Positions 56,266 to 64,000 of a DNA stretch of 64,000 nt are shown here, piece after piece (the first letter of the stretch is position 1; every line of letters begins with the position of its first letter). Source of the stretch: Hsuehochloa calcarea (taxonomy: Eukaryota; Streptophyta; Magnoliopsida; Poales; Poaceae); contig CM070599.1 of the NCBI GenBank assembly GCA_036346395.1, positions 18,529,232 through 18,593,231 on the forward strand, given 5' to 3'. The notes beneath the pieces are model-generated. The model ran no database searches and was not told the DNA's origin. It saw only the letters and a list, made by a program, of their open reading frames with translations. Both the position numbers and the translations under genes were made by a program.

Positions 56266-56889
56266 ATAGGGTAACCTACTAGTTATAGGTTGTACTTAAA
56301 CGTCATGCTAGTCTTGTTTAAGTACCGATGCATTAACTACCCCAAGTCATCATTTTTAAATCATAACAATTATTTTGGGTAGTCATTAGGGAGAATGACT
56401 GAAATGATTGAGATAATTTGTTTTCTACTTCCCAAACCCTAAAAACTTGCTGATACCCCATCTGGGCGGATGGTATGTTGGAGGGTGTATGGTTGGGTAC
56501 TAATGTAGCCCAAGCTATGCTGTGGTGTGGTTGGCATGTTGTATGAATCGCCCAGATAACTTGAAGGACTTAATCCTGTGGTGACCTCCTATTGTAAAAC
56601 AGTACAACTACAAGTCTATAATGGTGTCGATCTGGCTAAATAATTTGTGTCCATCAGTACGAGTTGCACCAGGTAGATGTCCCACAACACTGTAGGCCTT
56701 CGAGGCTATGGGTTGGGGAGTTCTTGGCGCAAGGGGTGGTCTAGGCAAGGGTTGACGCAGGTGCGAGAGCGTAACCCTCCTCTGGTGAAACCTCAGCGGG
56801 TGTAACAAATACTGAGGGATGCATTGTAAAGGCCTTGTGGTAATCTCCCTTGATTCATATGTCTCAGGAAACGCGTGTACATATCAAGA

Positions 56890-56975
56890 TGATTATCTCT
56901 TATGGGTAAAGTGTATAATCTCTGCAGAGAGCTAAACTGTTTGAAAAGACGTGCCCACGGTCATGGACGGACATA
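56890..56975 (+). repeat. Recurring non-coding module, G3 copy
   Basis: Plus strand: CTTATGGGTAAAGTGTATAA, CTCTGCAGAG, CGTGCCCACGGTCATGGACG. It is the reverse complement of the block order in T1 and T2, which is the same orientation relative to each element. Confidence 0.7.
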
Positions 56976-57828
56976 GGAACTTACAAGATTAGTTCTATTT
57001 CAAAACCTTCGTGGGTGGGTTGAAAAATGTGACGGGCTCGTCTAGCCCTTGCTTTGGATTTTCCCTGGGTAGTCTTACCCAGTGTTGATAATAGGTGAAT
57101 GTATCCATCACCTAAATTAAGCACAAGGTAGAGGTAACCTCCGTTGTTATTAGTATTGCACAAATATTCTCTTTACAAAATCATGATTGAGTCAAAATGC
57201 TAAGTGATAGGACTTTCTAATATTTGTATTTATAAATATTGCTTTGCGCAAATAAAAGAACCCGAACCATCGTTGTCAAGCCCAACATAATTATTATTGC
57301 ATTTGTTGTGTTGGCTCGCGAGCACAGAAGTTGGGCTCACCCTCGCTCTTTCCCCCAAACCCTCAGAATCCGCTGATCAGGACGACTACGCATACTATGA
57401 GGAACAAGGAGTCAACGGTCCAGATCAAGGCAAGGAGTAGTGTAGTCCTTAGTCTAGGGCTCACCACAGTCTAGCTGGCTCCGCCAGTGCCGATGTATAG
57501 CCAATATTCACCAACTCTTTGGTTAATATCGGTTGGACGTAAGTCACCGCAGTCGCTCGCCTGTGAGGAGTTGTATCCTGCCCCTTTTTCTTCCGCGCCC
57601 ATTTCTTTAATGTGTAATGAACTTATATGGCCTGATCGGCCCTCTTTTGGAAACTCGACCCGATGTGGTCTAGTTAACTCTGGTGTTGTAATATTATGTT
57701 TGGTTTGGTCTGCAATGTGTATGAAATGATTCAGCGATATATACTGTGAGCGCTACCTACTGATCCAAGGAGTAGCATAGTATTCTCATAGAGGATTCTG
57801 CGTTAAGGAAATCTAGGTTTGACAGAGC

Positions 57829-57840
57829 TAGTATCAGAGC
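57829..57840 (+). promoter_or_regulatory. G3 primer-binding site (tRNA-iMet variant)
   Basis: TAGTATCAGAGC, one base different from TGGTATCAGAGC, four bases after the LTR end. Confidence 0.7.
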
Positions 57841-58024
57841 ATACGACTATAGAATCCTTAGTTAGACTGGTCGAGTCTAAGGACTTGAGTCTTATTTTTA
57901 AAACTTAAGAAAAACTTTGGCAAAATATAGCGTACTTATTGCTTTTGCTCACCACTCTTAGTTCTATACTTACCTTTACTTTCATTGTGTTTTACTGACT
58001 CTTCCTCTTGTTTGAAAATTATAG

Positions 58025-58771
58025 ATGGATGCTCTGTCGTCCGATGGCCCTCGGGATTTCTTCTCCTATGGGGAAGAGATTGGGGTATTCGTGGACGTCC
58101 TCCGCCAGCTTATGCAGTATCTGGGATATTACCACCCGCCTATCTTCAGGGGTCGGGCGACCCAGATCCTGGACAGGGAATCTTGGAGCATGGAGGTTTT
58201 CCTCAATGCCCGAGAGGGTGAGGTTGTCGCTCACACCTTCCAGGCCCCAGCACCTCGGACCAGTTGTGCGGACACCGTGCAGGACGCTGCACGCTTCGCG
58301 GTCTCTCGCTTGTGCGGAATGCACAGGAGCACTTTGCAGAGTTCACCCTTCGGCCACTTTCCGTACCTACTCGATGAAGAGTGCAACACGGAGGACTCTG
58401 ACACCAGAGACGATGACCCCCGGTGGATGCATCAGGTGCAGCTGACCCAAGCAATGACGGCGACCGTCAACGCCGCTGTGGACGAAGTCGCCCAGCTGCG
58501 GATGCTCCTCACCTCCAGCTATGAGCACTCCGACACCCTCCGCCACAACATGCTTAGGGAGAATGAAGCCCACCACGAGACAAGGCGCGAGAGGTATTCC
58601 GCCATCGCAGAGTTGGCGTGGCTCACCGCTGCTGCAGCGATCACCGCCCCAGCACCTCCTCCTCAGCCAAACGCCGCCTCCAGCAACCGGGTGTTTGTTC
58701 GACCATTTCGCCGTGGAGGAGCCCGCACTAGGATTACCATGCGCAAGAGCGTGCGACGCCCTAGTCCGTGA
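58025..58771 (+). CDS. G3 gag-like frame, 3' truncated
   Basis: 248 codons from the ATG 184 bases after the primer site: MDALSSDGPRDFFSYGEEIG, then VFVDVLRQLMQYLGYYHPPI, SWSMEVFLNAREGEVVAHTF, LCGMHRSTLQSSPFGHFPYL, HQVQLTQAMTATVNAAVDEV, helical to residue 200, Pro/Ala-rich and then basic at the end. I do not recognise a named domain. Position and shape match the gag-like first frames of some grass gypsy elements that carry little or no pol. Open throughout, unlike most frames here. The element ends at about 58783 where copia LTR sequence begins, so no knuckle, pol or 3' LTR follows. The last residues may be read through the junction. Confidence 0.55.
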   Translation: MDALSSDGPRDFFSYGEEIGVFVDVLRQLMQYLGYYHPPIFRGRATQILDRESWSMEVFLNAREGEVVAHTFQAPAPRTSCADTVQDAARFAVSRLCGMHRSTLQSSPFGHFPYLLDEECNTEDSDTRDDDPRWMHQVQLTQAMTATVNAAVDEVAQLRMLLTSSYEHSDTLRHNMLRENEAHHETRRERYSAIAELAWLTAAAAITAPAPPPQPNAASSNRVFVRPFRRGGARTRITMRKSVRRPSP

Positions 58772-59963
58772 AGGATCGTGGAAAGGCTACGATAGCACAA
58801 AATAAAAATTACCGTGCAACTAAGGAACCTCCGCTAGTAATAGATCATGAGATTACCACTAGACGCGCCGTCTCGTAGCGGAAGTAGAGTCGATGTAGCG
58901 AGTTGATGCAGTCGTAGTCATACTCGCCATACGTCTTCTCCTCCGAGTGGTCGTACTCGCCGCGCGTCTTCTCCTCCTACTCCGGTGATCGTCATGAGTT
59001 GCGGATCGTCCTAGTGCTGATGCTTCGCAACAACACCTCCAAGATATCCACACATACTGGGCAGGAACACCACGCGCTGGAGTGCTAGCACCGGTAGCGT
59101 GGTTGAGGAAGGCGTGGCTGTTAGAGCTTCGGGAGTTCTTTGAAAGATCATCCTAAACCCCATGCCACCACCCCCTCTATATATAGTCATTCATGATGGG
59201 TCACGAACTTGAGGCCCATTAGGAACTCGTGGCCTACAAGAATTCGGATCACCATCCAAATCAAATCCTAGCCCTTTAAGTGTGCGACCCTATAGGTTCA
59301 TGTGTAATCGGTTCTGACTCGAAAACTTTTTTTCGACCACTAGTCGTTAGCGGAACCTAGCAGCACATAACGATTCCCAAAAACAAATAGAATATATCGG
59401 ACGAACCTTAATGTAATATGATCTATGACAAGGTCCATATCACTAACCACCAGCTCGTATCTCTATACGACCAGTTCATATTTGGTCTCGACCAGTTCGT
59501 AACTCTTTACAACCAGGTTTCGACCACTTAGTGACCATGTTCGACCAGACTACGACTAGCTCGTATCTCCATATGACTACTTCGTATCTGATCGAACTAA
59601 AAGACCTTTTCATGTATTCTCCCTTTGCATCACGATATCTGGTTGAACTCGAGGTGAGATGTTGGGTCATCCATAGACTGATCAATTCTTTCTCGATCGA
59701 GTGTTGGATAACTTCATGTGGTCGACACTTCGACCACTAGTGGCATGGCCATGCACTTTCTTTATCCGATCACAACTAGGGGCCCAAAGACATCTCTCCT
59801 GTTATGTTAGGAGGGGTAAATCCCATATTCGACCAGTCACATCCCTCCGCATGTTTCATAGCATACCCGAAAGCTACCTTTATAACTACCCAGTTACGAG
59901 TAGCGTTTGACAACCCCTAAGAGTGCTATTACACATGTAGGAAACCATGCTAATCTCAGGTCT

Positions 59964-60005
59964 AAGGATTTATACATCATCATTAAGGATTTATACATCA
60001 TCATT
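59964..60005. repeat. 21-base tandem duplication in LTR B
   Basis: AAGGATTTATACATCATCAT plus T, twice head to tail. Confidence 0.9.
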
Positions 60006-60122
60006 ACTTGAGACCAACTAATGACACATAGAATCATAGCAATCTCAATAGTGTCTCAAGGTGGGTCTATCAAACCCCATGTTCTCTAACATGTGCTCAC
60101 GTTATTGATTCGATATCCCTAT

Positions 60123-61829
60123 TGTTGGGTTACGGGTAGGCTACGATAGCATAAATCAAAATTTTTACCACGCGACCAAGAAACCTCCGCAAGTAATAGA
60201 TCACGAGATTACCGCTAGACGCGTCGACTCGTAGCGGAAGTAGAGTCGATGTAGCGAGTTGATGCAGTCGTAGTCATACTTCACGATGCGTCTCCTTCTT
60301 CGAGTAGTTGTACTCACCGCGCGTCTGCTCTTCCAAGTGGTCGTACCGCCGCGTGACTTCTCCTCCTGCTCTGGTGATAGGTTGCGGATCGTCCTAGTGT
60401 TGATGCTTCGCAACAACACCTCCGAGGTATCCACACGTCCGGGGCAGGGACACCACGCGCTGCGGTGCTAGCTGCGGCAACGTGGTTGAGGAAGGCGTGG
60501 CTATTAGGGTTTCGGGAGTTCTTCCAAAGACAACCGTTTCCGTCCCTATGCCACCGCCCCTCTTTATATAGGCATCCATGATGGGTCTCGAACTCGAGGC
60601 CCATTAGGAACTCGTGTCCTATACGAATTCGGATCACTATCCAAATCAAGTCCCAGCCCTTTAAGTGTGCGACCCCACAGGTTCTTGTGTAATTGGTTTG
60701 TGACTCAGAAATACTTTTTCCGACCACTAGTCGTCAGCGGCACCTAGCAGCACATAACGATTTCCAAAGACACGTAGAATAAATCGGACGAACCTTGTTG
60801 TAACATGATCTATGACCAGGTCCTCATCACTTACGACCAGTTCGTATCTCTATACGATCAGGTTGTAATTGGTCTCGACGATTCAGAACTCCCACGACTG
60901 TGTTCTAACTTGTCTCGACCAGTTCGTAACTCCTTACGACCAGGTTCTAACTTGTCTCGACCAGTTCGTAACTCTTTACGACCAGGTTCTAACCATTATG
61001 TGATTACGTTCGATCAGTCTACGACCAGCTCACATCTCTATACGACTAGTCCGTAACAGATCGAACTAAGCGACCTACTCATGTATTTTCCCTTTGCCTC
61101 ACGATGTCTGGTTGAACTCCAGGTGAGAAGTTGTGTCATCCATGGACTGTTCAAATCTTTCTCGATCGAGTGTCGGATAACTTCATGTGGTCGACACTTC
61201 GACCACTAGTGGCATGGACATGCACTTTCTTTATCCGATCTCAACGAGGGGCCCAGAGCCATCTCTCCTGTTATGTTAGGAGGAGCAAATCCCATCTCGA
61301 CCAGTCACATTCCTCTGCATATTTCATAGCATACCCGAAAGCTACCTTTATAACTACCCAGTTACGGAGTAGCGTTTGGCAACCCCTAAGAGTGCTATTA
61401 CACATGTAGGAAACCATGCTGATATCAGGTCTAGGGATTATACATCATCATTACTTGAGACTAACTAATGACACATAGATTCATAACAATCTCAATATTG
61501 TCTCAATGATGGGTCTATCCAGCGCCATGTTCTCTAGCATGTGCTCACATTATTGATTCGATATCCCTATATCTATGACCGGTGAAACATGGTCATCAAT
61601 CAATACATGTCTTTGGTCGTGGAGTCACGGTTGTTCGAGCCGGTGACATTCGACTGAGGATACATTTAGAATGATATCATATAAGTTAATGAGTTTCACC
61701 AACAAGTCACATACTCATTGATCTATAACTAATGATTTATTCAAGGAACATGATAACATATTATCCAAAATCATGAACATAAGGAAATATAATCATCTTT
61801 ATGATTGCCTCTAGGGCATATTTCCAACA
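60123..61829 (-). repeat. LTR A, solo Angela-type LTR inside LTR B
   Basis: 1,707 bases, plus strand from TGTTGGGTTACGGG to GGGCATATTTCCAACA. Flanked by CCTAT (60118-60122 and 61830-61834). The uninterrupted order ATATCCCTATATCTATGACC is visible inside LTR A itself (61561-61580). Minus TATA box TATATAAAG at 60562-60570, array at 60815-61065. No internal region. Confidence 0.95.
60815..61065 (-). repeat. U3 array of CGACCA units in LTR A
   Basis: Units TTACGACCAG-TTCGTATCTC, TCTCGACCAGTTCGTAACTC (twice), CTTTACGACCAGGTTCTAAC and CTACGACCAGCTCACATCTC, about 245-500 bases upstream of the TATA box. Confidence 0.85.
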
Positions 61830-62094
61830 CCTATATCCATGACCGGTGAAACATGGTCATCAATTAATACATGTGCTAGTCGTAAAGTCACTGGTGTTCT
61901 GTCTAGTGCCATCCGACTAGGGATACATTTAGAACGACATCATATAAGTTAAAGAGTTTCACCAACAAGTCACATACTCATTGATCTATAGAACTGATGA
62001 TTCATTCAAGGAACATGATAACATATTATCCAATATTATGAACATACCAAAATATAATCATCTTTATGATTGCCTCTAGGCCATATTTCCAACA

Positions 62095-62107
62095 GTCTCC
62101 CACCTAC
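62095..62107 (-). other. A2 polypurine tract
   Basis: GTGTAGGTGGGAGAC on the minus strand next to LTR B, which marks LTR B as a 3' LTR. Confidence 0.75.
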
Positions 62108-62815
62108 ACTAGAGTCAATCATTTAAGTATCTATACCGATAGCTCTTGTGTGCGCCTCATGCTTTGGTTGTGTGAGAGGCTTTGTCAACGGATCTGTAAC
62201 ATTTAAATCTGGATGAACTTTACATATATTAACATCTCCTCTATCCATCAATTCGCGAATGAGATGACAATGCATGGGTATATGCTTGGACTTCTGATGG
62301 GATCTAAGCTCCTTAGCCCACGCAATGGCTCCATTATTGTCACAATATAGATCCATTGGGCTCGAGGCACTCGGAACCACACCCAACTCAGCAATAAAAT
62401 TCCTTATCCACATAATTTCTTTCGCAGCTTTAGAAGCCGCAATCTACTCGGCCTCCGTCGTAGAATCAGCAACCGTCTCTTGCTTGGATCTTTTCCAGCT
62501 CACTGCTCCTCCATTCAAAATGAATACAAAACCAGATTTTGAGTTATAATCATCTTTATTGGTTTGGAGCTTGCATCGGTGTAACCATTTAAAACGAGCT
62601 CTTCATCACTGCCATAAACTAGGAATGCATCCTTAGTTCTTCACAAGTACTTAAGAATATTTTTCACAGATATCCAGTGACCTTCACCGGGATCAGCTTG
62701 GTATCTGCTTGTAACGCTTAGAGCATATGATACATCTGGTCAAGTACAAATCATGGTATACATAATAGATCCAATAGCCGAAGTATATGGAATACCATTC
62801 ATACGGTCTCACGCA
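62108..62815 (-). pseudogene. A2 RNase H and end of RT, fragment
   Basis: Minus frame 62413-62123: MWIRNFIAELGVVPSASSPM, DLYCDNNGAIAWAKELRSHQ, KHIPMHCHLIRELMDRGDVN, DPLTKPLTQPKHEAHTR. Upstream, frameshifted, are AIAWAKELR-type and KRSKQETVADSTTEAE-like pieces (62420-62520), then sequence collinear with A1 49250-49450 up to about 62815. There the element is cut by a gypsy gag fragment. A separate copy from A1. Confidence 0.75.
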
Positions 62816-63540
62816 TCAGTTGCCGGTCGCTACTCTAAATTGGCAGACTTCCTAATAACAAGACCTCTTACTTTCACATCCGCCACAGAACCCTTGGAGG
62901 CAGAGGACTGGCTCAGGGACACCGAAAAGAAGCTCCGCCTCGCCAGATGTTCAAAGGAGGACAAAGTCGACTTCGCCACCCACCAGCTGAAGGGAACCGC
63001 TGCTGCCTGGTGGGAAAATTATCTCGCTGCTCGCAGAGGTGAAAGTGTTGTAGCCGATGAGGAGTCCGCGGCAGAAGGAGAAACAACAGCACCCGAAGGT
63101 CAACAAGGCCCTGCCACAGAAGAGATTACTGAAGCTCAAATAGCAACAGAACAGGAACCAGCTTGGCACTCAATTCCATGGAGTGAGTTCAAGCAAGCTT
63201 TCAGAACCAATATCGTTCTAGCTGGAACGATGAGGTTGAAGAAGAACGAATTTAGATCCCTCAAGCAAGGGCATATGTCGGTCAATGAGTACCTAACCAA
63301 ATTCAAACAGCTCGCCCGCTACGCCCCAAGTGACGTCGCCGACAAGGAAGAGAAGATTGACCGATTTGTTGAAGGGATGCACGAGGATATGAGGGGCCAA
63401 CTTATCCTCCACGACTTCCCTAGCTTCCATCACCTCATTAACAAAGCTCTCGTCCTGGGGAATGAGAGGAAAACTGCGGAGTGCAATCGAAAGAGAAAGA
63501 TGGCCTTCCATAAGCCGCAAAGTAATTTCCTGCAGAAGCT
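62816..63540 (+). pseudogene. Displaced gypsy gag fragment
   Basis: About 240 open codons on the plus strand: EAEDWLRDTEKKLRLARCSK, EDKVDFATHQLKGTAAAWWE, an acidic insert (VADEESAAEGETTAPEGQQG), then WSEFKQAFRTNIVLAGTMRL, SLKQGHMSVNEYLTKFKQLA, KIDRFVEGMHEDMRGQLILH, FHHLINKALVLGNERKTAEC. This is a textbook Retrotrans_gag core of chromovirus type. It has no start, zinc knuckle or pol. Both ends are abrupt: copia RNase H/RT sequence on the left, mid-LTR copia sequence on the right. It is the best preserved gag core in the window. The ATG at 62753 lies in copia sequence and is not its own start. Confidence 0.8.
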
Positions 63541-64000
63541 GTTAAGTGTGTGACCCCGTCGGTTCATGTGTAGTTCGGTTGTGAATCGAAAACCTTTTTC
63601 GATCACGAGTCGTTAGTGGTACCTAGCAGAACATAAAGATTCCCAAATACACACAAATTATATTAGACGAACCTTAATGCAATATGATCAACGAACAGGT
63701 CCTATTTGGTCTCGACCAGTTCGCAACTCCTTACAACCAATTTTGACCAGCCTACTACCAGTTCATATTTAGTCTCGACCAGTTCGTAACTCCTTACGAC
63801 TGGGTTTCGACCACTTAGTGATCATGTTTGACCAGCCTACGACTAGCTCGTATCACCATACGACTAGTCCGTATCTGATCGAACTGAACAACCAGCTCGT
63901 GTATTCTCCGTTTGCCTCACGATATCTGGTTGAACTCTAGGTGAGATGTTACGTCATCCATGGACTATTCAATACTTTCTCGATAGAGTGATAGATAACT
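63541..64000 (-). repeat. Partial Angela-type LTR, A1 subfamily
   Basis: It starts mid-LTR (TTAAGTGTGTGACCCCGTCG), collinear with A1 copy 2 from 47475 to 47935, including the CGACCA array at 63700-63900, and runs off the window. Confidence 0.85.

Larger units (their letters stand above)
54340..57824 (+). repeat. G3 5' LTR
   Basis: About 3.48 kb, from TGTATCATCC to CTAGGTTTGACA, followed by a tRNA-iMet-like primer site. TATA box at 54944. A GC-rich core at 54480-55460 contains a 25-base tandem repeat (54835-54892) and two TGACAGGTGGGCC motifs (55398-55455). The long frames there are Pro/Ser/Arg-rich noise. The recurring module (56890-56975) lies in R-U5. The left border is approximate by three bases. 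Confidence 0.65.
58784..62094 (-). repeat. LTR B, Angela-type 3' LTR, interrupted by LTR A
   Basis: Parts 58784-60122 and 61835-62094. The first 16 or so bases of the terminus (TGTTGGGTTACGGGT) are missing at the G3 junction. The right end TATTTCCAACA is followed by the polypurine tract of A2. Minus TATA box at 59177-59186. Array of CGACCA units at 59440-59600. It also carries a 21-base tandem repeat (59964-60005). Confidence 0.85.

Noticed and set aside
60815..61065. Regularly spaced repeats resembling a CRISPR array
   Set aside because: Plant nuclear LTR context, degenerate repeats, no unique equal-length spacers and no cas genes.
1..64000. tRNA, rRNA, snoRNA or microRNA genes and organelle inserts
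   Set aside because: Only 11-18-base tRNA-complementary primer sites were found. No cloverleaf, rRNA core sequence or organelle gene was recognised.

Overview
The window is repeat-rich nuclear DNA from a grass (Poaceae). I base this on the mix of LTR-retrotransposon lineages, on a wall-associated-kinase pseudogene, on a very GC-rich first exon of a nuclear-transport-receptor-like gene, and on the GC-rich cores inside long gypsy LTRs. I cannot name the genus. I see no intact host gene, no rRNA or tRNA gene and no organelle insertion. Almost every base belongs to LTR retrotransposons in different states of decay, many nested in one another. Labels G1-G3, T1-T2, S1-S2, A0-A2, LTR A and LTR B are mine.

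Left part (1-17930). G1 is a minus-strand Ty3/gypsy element of Tat type (gag and protease remnants, LTR 2570-3387). It abuts G2, a plus-strand 5'-truncated gypsy element of probable CRM type (protease, RT, RNase H, integrase, then a 3' LTR into which the pol frame runs). Next is T2, a Tekay-like LTR remnant split by S1 (7938-15734, minus strand), a SIRE-type copia element with both LTRs, an AAATT target-site duplication and an internal deletion of the whole protease-to-RNase H region.

Middle part (17931-41874). This is a three-level nest. An Angela-type copia LTR (A0) contains S2, a SIRE-type copia element (19193-41818, TSD TGAAC) with both LTRs and nearly all of gag-pol. The 3' LTR of S2 contains T1 (29203-40870, TSD GCCTT), a minus-strand Tekay chromovirus with LTRs of about 2.96 kb, gag, protease, RT, RNase H, integrase and a chromodomain.

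Host-like island (41875-46335). This holds low-copy-looking DNA, a solo LTR with its duplication (42777-43640), a broken wall-associated kinase pseudogene (EGF, transmembrane and kinase N-lobe pieces), and a captured or truncated first exon of an importin/transportin-like gene that runs straight into copia leader sequence.

Right part (46370-64000). A1 is a decayed minus-strand Angela-type copia element (46370-54308 plus an LTR stub). It is followed by G3, a truncated plus-strand gypsy element with a 3.5-kb LTR and a gag-like frame. Then comes an Angela-type LTR (LTR B) interrupted by a solo LTR of its own family (LTR A, TSD CCTAT), RNase H remnants of A2, a displaced well-preserved gypsy gag fragment, and part of another Angela-type LTR running off the window.

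The elements depend on one another only in the usual sense: S1 lacks pol and would need enzymes from a full relative such as S2. The strongest unexplained signal is not a gene. LTRs of several unrelated lineages carry arrays of a short TACGACCA/TGGTCGTA motif, about 240-500 bp upstream of the TATA box wherever a TATA box can be placed. SIRE LTRs carry a second array of GGTCGGACCG palindromes. A further non-coding module recurs in T1, T2 and G3.
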